DNA from: Mytilus trossulus
Lineage: Eukaryota > Mollusca > Bivalvia > Mytilida > Mytilidae
Reading direction: 5' to 3'
Assembly (NCBI RefSeq): GCF_036588685.1
Contig: NC_086379.1
Location: forward strand, 75,857,727 to 75,921,726
DNA: 64,000 nt
The notes below the pieces were generated by a model. That model was given only the letters and a program-made list of their open reading frames with translations. It had not been told where the DNA came from and ran no database searches. Position numbers and translations under genes: made by a program. The number at the start of each line of letters is the position of its first letter. The stretch's first letter is position 1. Shown one piece after another: positions 34,501 to 45,890 of this stretch.

Positions 34501-34738
34501 CAACACAAATCTCTTTGTCCACAACCCTTTGTCACTATAGCATATTATAACTATATTAGGATACAAAATATCTGTCTCATGATTTGATGAATTAAAATGA
34601 AGCAAAACAGATTGTTTTTCTTTAAATTTTAAATCATATCTATACAATTGTAATTCAGGTGGGCTGACATAAAGTTGCTGTTGCTTTTATCCTTTACATT
34701 ATTTCTTTCAGGTTGAGGAAATAGAACATGCGGTTTGA
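31520..34738 (+). CDS. Small HIRAN-like-domain protein carried by the transposon (three exons)
   Basis: Exons 31520-31824, 33842-33995 and 34712-34738 join in phase to 161 residues; an AATAAA follows at about 34797. The first Met (31520) is followed directly by a second (31523, MATLN), which may be the real start. The middle of the protein, LEVSAEPHNPLDNKAFIV followed by GPVYGRVPKGLQEL, resembles HIRAN domains (REPxNPxDxNAIxV ... VGxVPRxL), which bind DNA 3' ends in helicase-like proteins such as HLTF and also occur as free-standing modules. The C-terminal part has a distinct SRWSRGGGLEQPCQYVIW motif. The second-exon acceptor was set at 33841|33842 because it restores phase; an acceptor at 33789 does not. 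The role in transposition is inferred only from position. The HIRAN assignment is by motif reading. Confidence 0.65.
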
Positions 34739-34949
34739 AGAAAAAAGAAGACATTCAGAACATTCTAAATAGCCTTGTTTATAGAAAAATATTTGAAATA
34801 AAGTATTTTGCAGATTCATACTTTTAAATTATCATTTTAAATTATCAATCACTTATAATGAGCAAATGAGCTGATATCTGTAATGTTTGTGCCTGTCATT
34901 GAAAAATACACAGTTTGATTCAAATTTCAGATTTTGAATGTGTGCATAG

Positions 34950-35135
34950 TTTATGCCCACCTACGATATTATAGGGGCATAATGTTTTCTGTTCTGTGTG
35001 TCTGTTCGTCAAGTTTCAGGTTAAAATTTTGGTCAAGGTAGGTTTTGATGAAGTTGAAGTCGTAGAGGGGCATAGTGTTTTCTGGTCTGTGAGTCCGTTC
35101 GTTGCGTTGTCTGACTCATATTGTTTTATTCAGTG
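34950..35135 (+). repeat. Rearranged GGGGCA-hairpin repeat near the right end of the transposon
   Basis: Contains 'gcccacctacgatattataggggcat', 'caggttaaaattttggtcaa' and a second 'gtagaggggcatagtgtttt', that is, two partial copies of the 9345-9652 family. Confidence 0.75.
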
Positions 35136-35243
35136 TCATAATGTTACTTGTACTCAATTTATTGAGAAAAAAAAACATATTAAATGATTGTCACTATAGC
35201 AAAACACTTCCAATATATTACCAATCATTGAATTATAATTAAC

Positions 35244-35437
35244 CAATCACTAATCAATCACTAATCCATCAGTAATCATTCTTAAATCGATCACTAATCT
35301 AATCGATCACTAATCGATCAAACTCCCGAGAGAGTTTGATCGATTACTGATCGATGACTTCAAGTCATCAATCGATTACTGATCAAATATGATCGATTAG
35401 TGTTCGATTACCGATCTGATCGATTAGTTAAGTCTGG
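35244..35437 (-). repeat. Right terminal inverted repeat, ATCGAT array
   Basis: Reverse complement of 21021-21214 with one mismatch; eight ATCGAT hexamers. Ends GATCGATTAGTTAAGTCTGG. Confidence 0.95.
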
Positions 35438-35443
35438 CAATAT
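35438..35443. other. Right target-site duplication CAATAT
   Basis: Exact match to 21015-21020, abutting the right terminal repeat. Confidence 0.85.
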
Positions 35444-35825
35444 AGACAAATACACAGTATATATAATCATTATACAAGGACAAACTAGCCAGAACCAGAT
35501 AAAACAACGATTCAGAAAAGATTCATGGAGATTTATAAAATGTGTTCAATATAGCAAGATCAGTATGATCTATGTATAAACATAGATATTAATCAAGTAC
35601 AAAAGTTTGGAATATTATCAAATAGATTAAGGTAGATCATTAGTATAGACTTTTTGAGACAGAATTTTCTTATAATTTGCCAAAATGAAGATTTTATTAT
35701 GGTTTTTATTTCAAAAATATAATAAAAAGTATGGGTCACCGTGCTTTTTTTCAAGCTATGAGTCGTTGAAAATTGCCTAAATTTGGTTAGATTGTTCACG
35801 AAAAAACACATTTGTGTGCATAATT

Positions 35826-37859
35826 TTTATACGACCGCAAAATTTGAAAAATTTTCGTCGTATATTGCTATCACGTTGGCGTCGTCGTCTGCGTCGTCGT
35901 CGTCGTCGTCCGAATACTTTCAGTTTTCGCACTCTAACTTAAGTAAAAGTGAATAGAAAGCTATGAAATTTTAACACAAGGTTCATGACCACAAAAGGAA
36001 GGTTGGGATTGATTTTGGGAGTTTTGATCCATGCATTTTAGGAAAAAGGGCCCAAATAAGCATGTTCTTGTTTTTCGCACATTAACTTTAGTAAAAGTAA
36101 ATAGAAATCTATGAAATTTTGACACAAGGTTTATGACCACAAAAGGAAGGTTGGGATTGATTTTTGGAGTTTTGGTTCTTATAGTTTAATAAGAACTAAG
36201 GGGCCAAAAAGGGGTCCAAATAAGCATTTTCTTGGTTTTCGCACCATAACTTTAGTATAAGTGAATAGAAATGTTTGAAATTTAAACATAAGGTTTATGA
36301 CCACATAAGGAAGGTTGGTATTGATTTTGGGAGTTTGGGTCCTAACAGTTTAGGAATAAGGGGCCAAAAAGGGACCCAAATAAGCATTTTTCTTGGTTTT
36401 CACACCTTAACTTTAGTATAAGTAAAAATAAACCTATGAAATTTAAACACAAGGTTTATGACCATTAAAGGAAGGTTGGTATTGATTTGGGAGTTTTGGT
36501 CCTAACAGTTTAGGAAAAAGGGGCCCAAAGGGTCCAAATTAAACTTTGTTTGATTTCATAAAAAAATGAATAATTGAGGTTCTTTGATATGCTGAATCTA
36601 ACTGTGTATGTAGATTCTAATTTTTGGTCCCGTTTTCAAATTGGTCTACTTTAAGGACCAAAGGATCCAAAATTAAAATTAGTTTGATTTTGACAAAAAT
36701 TGAATCCTTGGGGTTCTTTGATATGCTGAATCTTCAAATGTACTTAGATTTTTTATTATTGGCCCAGTTTTCAAGTTGGTCCAAATCAGGGTCCAAAACA
36801 AACTTTGTTTGATTTCATCAAAAATTGAATAAATGAGGTTCTTTGATATGCCAAATCTAACTTTGTATGTAGATTCTTAAATTTTGGTACTGTTTTCAAA
36901 TTGGTCTATATTTAAGTCCAAAGGGTCCAAAATTAAACTTAGTTTGATTTTAACAAAAATTGAATACTTGGGGTTCTTTGATATGCTGAACCCAAACATG
37001 TACTTAGATTTTTTATTATGGGCCCAGTTTTCAAGTTGGTCCAAATCAGGATCCAAAATTATTATATTAAGTATTGTGCAATAGCAAGAAATTTTCCATT
37101 ACACAGTATTGAGCAATAGCAAGAAATCTTCAATTGCACAGTATTGTGCAATAGCAAGTCTTTTCAATTGCACAGTATTGCGCAATAGCAAGAAATATCT
37201 AATTGCACAATATTGTGCAATAGCAATTTTTTTTTCAAATTAGAGTTATCTTTCTTTGTCCAGAATAGTTAGCAAGAAATATCTAATTGCACAATATTGT
37301 GCAATGGCTAGAAATTTTTTAATTGGAGTTATATTTCTTTGTCCAGAGTCAACTTAAATCTTTGTTATATACAATTTACAATGTATATTCACTTTTTACT
37401 ACCAACTGATAAATTAAAACAATCTTTATCATTCAGTGATAACAAGCAGTTTTTTTGCATCTTAATATTTTATGATGTATTTAAATGAGTAGTTATTGTT
37501 GCAAACTCCATAAGAAATTTAATTGAGATCAGTTTTGGGAAAGGGGGATATAAATAAAAATTGGGTGTGTGGGGGGGGGGGGGGGGGGGGGGGGGCTCAA
37601 TTTTCTCATTTGAAATTTCCTAAATAAAAAGAAAATTTCTCCGAACATTTTTTTGAGAGGATTAATATTCAACAGTAAAGTGAATTGTTCTAAGAGAAAA
37701 CAAAAAAATCAAGTTCATTAGAACACATTCATTCTGTGTCAGAAACCTATACTGTGTCAATTATTTAATCACAATCCAAATTTAGAGCTGGATTCAGCTT
37801 GAATGTTGTGTACATACTTGCCCCAACCGTTCAGGGTTCAACCTCTGCGGTCGTATAAA
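35826..37859. mobile_element. 2-kb non-autonomous element with TATACGACCGCA ends
   Basis: TTTATACGACCGCA at 35826-35839 and its exact complement TGCGGTCGTATAAA at 37846-37859 bound a segment with no transposase. Inside are a (CGT)n run (about 35877-35911), several diverged copies of a unit of about 120 bp ('aggtttatgaccac.aaaggaag...ttttgg'), a repeated segment of about 260 bp (36600-37060), and a palindromic array 'cagtattg.gcaatagcaag' (37085-37310). A G run of about 30 bases lies at 37569-37595. Confidence 0.75.
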
Positions 37860-39355
37860 GCTGCGCCCTGCGGAGCATCTGGTTTTTAAGAAAATTAAAA
37901 AAAAAAAAATGTCACCGAACTTGATTTCTTGCTACAAGTAAAAATAAAAAAAATCCCTAAATTTACTAGTAAATGTTTTTTACTAAAAGAGTTATCTTTC
38001 CATTTGAAAAAATTATTTTAAAAATGATATTTGTTTAAATATTTTGAATAATACAATAAATAAAGAAGTTTTCTTTATAAAACTAAACAGTATACCATTA
38101 CATTTCATATCTGTCTCCAAATTTGCAGATTTTGGCAAATAACTAGACCAATTTTGTACTGTGATTGTACAATCTAAGACGGTGGTATACCATGAATCTA
38201 CCTTAGTTACACATAAAAACCAAATTGTCCACACATCTATATTTATCAACACATTGTCCTCAGTACAATATGAGAATCTTTTGATCATCCCGGGAAAAAA
38301 GAAGTTGTAATCATTAGGTGTTACCCTGAATTGGTGTTAGTAAGGGTCTCATATGTTAATGAAAAGCAGGGAGTCTTATTTCTACGTTCTATTTACAATC
38401 TTTTCTACTATTAGAATGTTGAAACAGCCTCAGTTATAAAGATTGTATTGGCAGTAATATTTGATGTATTAAGATAGTTTCGTCAATTATACATTATTAA
38501 ACAAGCAATCAATGATACATTTCTGTAAAAAAAACATTACTGGATGTGGTAAGGAGTTTATACATCAGAACAACTTAAAAGACTTAAGGACAGATCTAAG
38601 AGGACTCATAGTCATTGGAAGCTAGTTTAAAGTCGATAACAATTACTAAATCTATTATGTATCTAAAACTAAATACTAAAGATTTTTTTAATTGAAAAAT
38701 AATTTAATAGATTCTATTTATACTAATTTTCATAATTAAAATCAGAGGACCAGCTTAAGCATACTATGATGCTCAAGATTAAATGAATTAACTGAAGGAT
38801 AGATTGAACTCCGTTAACAGATCGAGACTGAGAGGACTTATCTCGTGACGTAAACAAGAAGTCTCCCGTGATGGTGATGTCAGGAATGACCTTAACATGG
38901 TATTAGTTCAATTGGTTTATAGGTTTATCAGTGTAGCTAATGAATGCACTATGAACGTGAATGTTGTTTCTGTCGTTTTCGGTGATAATTGTAAAATTTT
39001 TGCCTAAGTCAAAACCTATACCGCATTTAAATTTGTTTGGTAGTATTGTACCTGTTTATGCTTTGGTAATAGTTCATATAAATGTTGATGTCTTTTATAA
39101 ACTATAATGCGCTTATGATAAGATATTTTCACACGTTCGTACATTCAAGGTTTTGTGAAATAGTTTTCCAGTGTTTCATAATGGTACTTAATGTTTCTGT
39201 ATAGACGTGTTGAACTGTGATAACATAACTAGCTGTTACTTTCATTACTTTGGTCGTGACGATGCAAATGTTTCAGTCTGTGGTTTTTTGTTTTTGTTTG
39301 GGAACAGTTGTTTTGAACAACTGACACATTTTTTCCAGTGTCGAGAAAATAATTT
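37860..39355. other. No gene seen
   Basis: AT-rich sequence with only short, featureless open frames on either strand. No repeat family was recognised with confidence. Confidence 0.5.
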
Positions 39356-39359
39356 ATAT

Positions 39360-39860
39360 TACCTTTTTGTCTCACCTGGCCCGATTTTACCATACTTGGC
39401 CACAATCATTATTGGGGTATCTTGTTTAAAAAATGTGTCCGGTGATCCGCCCAACCAAGCAAGATCGCCGCCATGGCTAAAAATAGAACATAGGGGTAAA
39501 ATGTAGATTTCGCTTATATCTCTCAAATCATAGCATTTAGAGCAAATCTGACAGTTTAAAATTATTCATCAGGTCAACATCTATCTGTCCTAAAATTTTC
39601 AAATGAATCGGACAATCCGTTGTTGGGTTGCTGCCACTGAATTTTCAGACCAATCAGGCAACCCCCCCCCCCCTAATCATTAGATAGAAATAATTGTAAG
39701 CAGCAAGAATGTTCAATAAGGTAAGATATATAAATACATCACCATCACCAAAACACAATTTTTTCATGAATCCATCTGTGTCCTTCGTTTATGATATGCG
39801 CATAGACCAAGATGAGCGACACAGGCTCTTTAGGGCCTCTAGTTTCTTTTGTTATGCATA
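39360..39860. repeat. Interspersed repeat fragment
   Basis: 'ctggcccgattttaccatac ... aacataggggtaaaatgtag ... gcgacacaggctctttaggg', related to the copy at 8940-9165. Contains a C run at 39661-39673. Confidence 0.6.
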
Positions 39861-40589
39861 TACTTACAGACTTAATTTTTGTTTTTTGGCTCAGATTTAC
39901 GAATATTTTTTTCCTGTGTTTAGAAAACAGTGATTAAAATAACCGAACTATAGCCCCTGATATAAATGATGGATAAACACAGAATTAGGGCCTTTGTCCA
40001 CGAGACATCAATCAAACAGCACATAAATCAAAAATACATCTATATATTTACTCTCAGGTTTTTGAAAACCGGAGGTGCATGCAAATTTATATCGTATAAT
40101 TGGGAAATCGGGTTTTTTCTATATAAGAATGTTGTAATGAACAAACTTTTTGGTTACAGTGCTTCTCAAATTCGTGTTTGTTTTTTGCCTTATCTTTGAC
40201 AGTGCCAATTTAAATGCACCAGTTGCAAATGTCTATGAGAAATGTTTATTCAGTGATGTTCAAGGCAAGACATCATACAAACGTCGAAGATCTAATTAAT
40301 CTTTAAGGACAAAGAAGTAAAACCAAACAAGTAAACAAATTTTTCTAAGGCTTCATTGATATCATATGACTTTTAATAGATTATAGACAAACATGAATTT
40401 GTACACCTAAAAGAGATACTGACAAATTATATAATTTTGACTGATTGCACATAAAAAAATCAAATATAATTCAAATAAAATGAAATTGATTTAAATCATC
40501 AGTTATATTCAGAAAAAAAAACCATCTCATATAAATAAACATGTATAGAATTTTCAAAATGGCATAAACAACCTGTAAACAAAATTTAG

Positions 40590-40810
40590 ATTTTTTTAAA
40601 TACTAAGGCTTTTCTACCTAAGGCATAGATTACCTTAGCTGTATTTGCCAAAACTTTTCGAAAATTTGGTCATCAATGCTCTTCAACTTCGTACTTTATT
40701 TGGCATTTTTAACTTTGTTGGATTCGAGCGTCACTGATGAGTCTTTTGTAGACGAAACGCGCGTCTGGCGTATATACTAAATTTAGTCCTGGTATCTATG
40801 ATGAGTTTAT
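40590..40810 (+). repeat. Interspersed repeat with hammerhead-like core
   Basis: 'taccttagctgtatttgcca ... gagcgtcactgatgagtctt-ttgtagacgaaacgcgcgtctggcgta'. This copy keeps every base of the CTGATGA / GAAAC core. A similar copy is at 20460-20660. Confidence 0.85.
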
Positions 40811-41149
40811 TTTATGATTGACAACTATGCTAACAAAAAAAAGAAGTGTACAGAAGAATAAAAAAAACAATTAAAACTAGTTATTATTTCAACATTAAAA
40901 AGGATTATACCTAGGAATATGCATTTTTTTTTATAAAATTTAATGTTAATATATTCTGCACAGGAGACATGTTGTGCATAGAAACAGGTATTGACTGGGA
41001 AATTGACAATTATCATCACCAACTGAGTTAACAGTTTTTTTGTTTTTTGTTATTGGATTCCAAAAAACAATTTAATTATTTGCAAGCTGTCTTATAAAAA
41101 TCACAGTTTAAACAGATGTTGAAATGTTCTTCTACTTAGTATGTATTTT

Positions 41150-42310
41150 ACTTAGCCTTATTCACTTTTTTATCGGGTGTCACTTCTGAATATTTTTTGG
41201 ACGAATCGAGCGTCTGCCTTACAATAATTTTAGCCTGGTATGCTTAATGTATTTGTCTTTGAATGGAATTTGTAAAACATATGTACTTTTTCTGAGCGTC
41301 ACTGATGAGAAGACCAAATCGTGTCTGGCGTATTAAATTATAATCCTGGTACCTTTGATAACTATTTACAACACTGGGCCGGTGGACGTTTGGTCCCCGA
41401 GGGTATCACCAACCCAGAAGTCTGCACTTCGGTGTTGACATGAATATCAATTATAAACATGGGCTTTTTTTTTATAAATTTCCTGTTACAAAAATTTAGA
41501 ATTTTTCGAATTTTTCGAAAAAAAACAAGGGTTTTATTATCCCAGGAATATATTAACTTAGCCGTATTTGGCACAATTTTGGGAATTTTGGGTCCTTAAT
41601 GCTCTTCAACTTTATACTTATTGGCTTTATAACTATTTTGATCTGAGCGTCACTAATGAGTCTTATGTAGACAAAACGCGCGTCTGGCATTTTAAATTAT
41701 AATCCTGGTACATTGATAACAATTTACACCACTGGGGTGATGTCACTTCTGGTGGACGTTTCGTCCCCGAGAGTATCACCAGCCCAGTAGTCAGCACTTC
41801 GGTGTTGACATGAATATCAATTATATGGTCATTTTTATAAATTTCCTGTTACAAAACTTTTGATTTGGTATAGTGATGCTTTTCAAGAAAAATACGGATT
41901 TACTCATCCCAGGAATAGGTTACCTTAGCCGTATTTGGCAATTTTTTTTTTTAAATTTTTGGTCCTCAATGCTCTTTTACTTTGTACTTGTTTGGCTTTA
42001 TAACTATTTTGATCTGAGCGTCACTGATGAGTCTTATGTAGACAAAACGCGCATCTGGCATTTTAAATTATAATCGTGGTACCTTGAAAACTATTTACAC
42101 CACTTGGGCGATGCCACTGCTGGTGGACGTTTCGTCCACGAGGGTATCACCAGCTCAGTAGTCTGCACTTCGGTGTTGACATGAATATCAATTATATGGT
42201 CATTTTGGCTTTATAACTATTTCTGCACGTCACAGATGAGTCTTATGAAGACGAAACGCGCGTTTGGCGTATTGAATTATAATCCTGGTACGTTTGGTAA
42301 GTATTATAGC
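41150..42310 (+). repeat. Tandem units of about 360 bp, each with a hammerhead-like core
   Basis: Units start near 41361, 41718 and 42086 (CACTGGG/CACTTGGG ... GGTGGACGTTTCGTCC ... CAGCACTTCGGTGTTGACAT ...) and each ends with a GAGCGTCACTGATGAGTC-type segment and 'aaattataatcctggtacc'. The third unit is internally deleted. Two further core copies precede them at about 41175-41240 and 41290-41355. Confidence 0.85.
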
Positions 42311-42889
42311 GTCTAGCTTTCAATATCTGCAATGCTTTATGTTATTTCTAGTTAAAAATATGGGTTTAGAAGTTGCATCATCAAAAGTTATGGACACTTT
42401 AAACATGCTGGGGATTGTAAAGATCCCATAACTCAAGCAAATACTACTAAATAAAAATTGTTGTAAAGTATAATAAATTACACCTCATGACAAACAATCA
42501 AACTCTCTGTCAAATTGTCTCAGAGGAATTGCCCTCATTGGTTGTTATTCTATAATATTTACAAAAAGTGTCATAGTTCCAATAATAAAGTTTTTCTAAG
42601 CAAAATGATGCATAGTCAATTGAAAATGACGAAATACAGCGCTTAAACACATTTATGATGTTGACAAATTCTGGAGAATATCGAGAGTAATCCCTAGTAA
42701 AATAAACATTGCATATAAACTTATTATTCATAATCTTTGTTGAAAACTTTGAGACTAATATTCAACGAAATGTGAATCTGGTTTAACAAAATTCTGTCAA
42801 AATTTGTTTTTCTAACATATATGAACGTTTAAAGCATTCATTAATCCAAAAAAATAATAACAAAATCTTCAATATAATTCAGGGTTACA

Positions 42890-43290
42890 AACAATGCAGG
42901 ATCAATGACGAGAAACAATCTACACCTGACGCTAAATTGGTATGTGTTGCCTAGTTGTCATTCAAAATTGATAATTTTGGAAAACCAATGAACTTCAACA
43001 AAGGTCTTTGCTAACGTCACAGTTCAGTTTTTGAAATATTATTTACATCATTTGTTTTATTATAGTCTATTGGCTTTATATTAAGTTACAATGTCATTGT
43101 ATTGGGTTAGTAGACTTGTGATGTAAACAATGTCTCTTATAGTATAACTATATGGTGTCAGCAAATGTGTTTATAGACCATGGTCAAAACGAAAAAACAG
43201 TAATAATAAATTATTACACAGAAGAAAAAAATGAGCAACCTTATTCGAACCTCCAAAAAACGAAGATAAAGTCCCTTTACTTATGAATCA
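42890..43290 (+). repeat. Interspersed repeat, member of a four-copy family
   Basis: Shares 'tctttgctaacgtcac ... ttattatagtctattggctt ... cattgtattgggttagtaga ... tatggtgtcagcaaatgtgt' with 51460-51640, 57200-57390 and (inverted) 60890-61060. Confidence 0.75.
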
Positions 43291-43537
43291 ATCTGATTAC
43301 AACAAAGATTATGTGTATAACCTTATATTAAAAGGTTAAGTCAATACTGCTGAAAATCATGACAACAGATTCAACGCTAAAAAAAGCAAACTTAACAGTG
43401 AACATATTGAAAACTATAAACTGATACATTCTTAGAAATTCCACACAATTCACGGAATAAGAAAGCATAATATCATTGAAACATATGATACAGAAAAGAA
43501 TTCAAATGTGAAATCAAAGTAAAGAAAAACAAACGAA

Positions 43538-44157
43538 TTGAAATACAGAAATAAAAGCAGCAAATGGAGAGAGGCAAGTAGGAACATGAATTTCAAACTT
43601 CAAAACTGTGAAAAACAGTTAAGTCCGACAAAAAGAAAATTGAAAATATTACAGATTCAAAACAAAATAGACATGAAAACATATATATTCAAATTGATGA
43701 CAAAACGTAAAAGTAAAACCGAACTAGAGACTAAAAGAGATAAAGAGAAAGTACGATATTTGAAAACAAAAACCATCAAAATAAAGCAGCAAATTCAAAC
43801 TAAACTGCACAATTTGAAAACAGCCATAGAACCCATGAAGAAAAACATGACTTGAAATTGGAACTAGAAAAAATGAACACACTGCCGAAATAGATTTGAC
43901 AAAATATAGTAAATTTGGACGATATACATATACAGCAGAGACAGATTTATGTATAATGGAATTATTGAACTGCCATGTTTCCTTTGATAGAGTTGATACT
44001 GTTATATAAAGTGTTCTTTCTCTGTGCAACTTGAAAGCTAAAGATGAAACATTACCAAAGAAAGGTTATGTTTCATCTGTTAATGTCCGTAAATTTGCCA
44101 TTAGTCAGGCTCACATTGCAGAGACTTGTATAGAAGAAAACAGAACACATTTTTAAC
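43538..44157 (+). pseudogene. Broken lysine-rich coiled-coil gene copy, family not recognised
   Basis: An open stretch 43538-43855 encodes a Lys/Glu/Gln-rich, coiled-coil-like segment. After a frame change, homologous-looking coding sequence continues from about 43905 (KYSKFGRYTYTAETDLCIME ... then a TAA where VIKSVL would be expected, then KKGYVSSVNVRKFAISQAHI) to about 44157. The stop and frame change indicate decay. The second part has the regular composition of real protein, but I cannot name the family; it may belong to a multicopy mobile element. Confidence 0.5.
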
Positions 44158-44465
44158 CCCGCCACATTATTTATGTATGTGCCTGTCCCAAGTCAGGAGC
44201 CTGTGAATTCTGTGGTTGTCGTTTGTTTATGTGTTACATATTTGATTTTCGTTCATTTTTTTACATAAATGAGGCCGTTAGTTTTCTCGTTTGAATTGTT
44301 TTACATTGTCTTATCGGGGCCTTTTATGGCTGACTTTGCGGTATGGGCTTTGCTCATTATTGAAGGCTGTACGGTGACCTATAGTTGTGAATGTCTCTGT
44401 CGTTTTGGTCTTATGTTGATAGTTGTCTCATTAGCAATCATACCACATCTTCTTTATTTATATTG
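44150..44465 (+). repeat. Interspersed repeat (ACCCCGCCACATT ... ACCACATCTTCTT)
   Basis: Complement of 50820-51135 at high identity, about 310 bp. Short fragments of the same family occur at 2030-2160, 4670-4715, 8690-8750 and 32400-32455. Frames within it are not genes. Confidence 0.85.
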
Positions 44466-45059
44466 TTCACTGACGAGACAAGAAAAATGGACAGTCATAT
44501 GGCGTTGTCATAACATCCAATGAAAACCAAGAACCATGCTTAATGGGACTGGAGCACATGTCAAGTAAAGCATCAAAATCAGAGTGAGAAACACTGAAAG
44601 AAACCACAGGAAGAGAACAAGAGAATAACTGGATGCCATTTTTGTACAAGGGCTCTAGAAGTCTAGGCAAGAAAAAGAAATCAAACTTCGACAGAAGTCA
44701 TAAAGACAGAAAAGAAAGATGCTGACTAGTCAAATAAAATTTTGAACAGCTAGTCCTTGAACGATCAGCTGACAAAAAACTTTCCAAATAAGCAGATTTG
44801 AAGGCAAACCAGTAACTGTAGATAAGCTGATGTCGAACTTAGAGATCTTAATAAAATTGGAAAATATATCAGGTAAGTCGATATTTATACAACTCATAAA
44901 ACAAATACATTGAATTTTTGTATATGTTTGTTGCCTTGGTGAGACAGCAAACGAACAACACAGTCTAATCAAAGTAGGAAATATATATCTTCAAATTGAC
45001 CTGAACATTCACTGATTTAATTGTGTTGAGTTAAGCTAGTTTTATTAGTGTAATATTAC

Positions 45060-45365
45060 AGCATGTTTAATTGCATGCACGCCTCCCGCATTTTTGCGCC
45101 TGTCCCAAGTCAGGATCCTCTGGCCTTTGTTAGTCTTGTATTACTTTAATTTTAGTTTCTTGTGTACAATTTGGAAGTTATCATGGCGTTCATTATCACT
45201 GAACTAGTATATGTTTGTTTAGGGGCCAGCTGAAGGACGCCTCCGGGTGCGGCAATTTCTCGCTACATTGAAGACCTGTTGGTGACCGTCAGCTGTTGTT
45301 TTTTCTATGGTCGGGTTGTTGTCTCTTTGACACATTCCCCATTTCCATTTTCAATTTTATGGTAA
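45060..45365 (+). repeat. Interspersed repeat (CCTGTCCCAAGTCAGGA ... TTGACACATTCCCCA)
   Basis: Shares 'tgtctctttgacacattccc' and flanks with 61390-61530 and with the fragment at about 15500-15560. Non-coding. Confidence 0.75.
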
Positions 45366-45890
45366 CTATATCACACTTATGTTTTATTTCTTGCATATTT
45401 TTAAACAATAGCATTCTTTAAATGGTGCATGACATTAAACATAATGTGCATTTTTTTAGGAATTTCTATGGTATGAAATAACGTTTTTTTCTGAACCTCA
45501 ATTTTTGTTGAAATGGGACACTTTGGTAATGCTTCTGACCATCTGTGTGTTCTCTACACTACATTAACATATAACACAACTGTATGATATGGATTCACTA
45601 TGTGTATATTAAATTAGTAAGGTATTTTAAAAGTGCAATATGACAATTATATAGTCCAGTGCCATGAGATCAAAACAAGCCAATTCCTCCAGGCTAGAAA
45701 ACGCGCCAAAAGGGGAGACAATGTCCAAAAAAAAAATACCACAAACCAATGACCAGAAATAATATTCTTTTTTTTTTCAATAGGTATTAAGTATGATTCA
45801 AATTAGAGTACACAAAAAAATCTCTTCTGTTAGAATGGAGAAAGCTGCGAATTAGATATAGTAAAAGACAACTTCATCAAGTGACATATA

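Larger units (their letters stand above)
21021..35437. mobile_element. Complete 14.4-kb DNA transposon with transposase, CUT-homeodomain and HIRAN-like genes
   Basis: Bounded by 194-bp inverted terminal repeats (21021-21214 and 35244-35437) and a 6-bp target duplication. The content is a spliced transposase on the - strand (21390-26566), a CUT-homeodomain gene (27998-30521, +) and a HIRAN-like gene (31520-34738, +). The first two diverge from a 1.4-kb spacer. All three frames are open across their exons and the two ends differ at one base, so the insertion is recent and may be autonomous. Younger repeats have inserted into its introns and spacers (28774-28924, about 29190-29400, 29440-29570, 34950-35130). 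The large size, three spliced genes and 6-bp duplication do not fit a superfamily I can name: Polintons share the 6-bp duplication, but none of their polymerase, integrase, ATPase or protease genes is present; Kolobok and piggyBac use TTAA; hAT and P use 7-8 bp. Confidence 0.9.

Noticed and set aside
21021..35437. Polinton/Maverick, because of the 6-bp target duplication, long inverted ends and size
   Set aside because: No DNA polymerase B, retroviral-type integrase, packaging ATPase or protease is encoded; a DDE transposase is.
44269..44523. 84-residue frame resembling a membrane protein
   Set aside because: Lies in a multi-copy interspersed repeat (also at 50815-51145) and is antisense/sense noise of that repeat.
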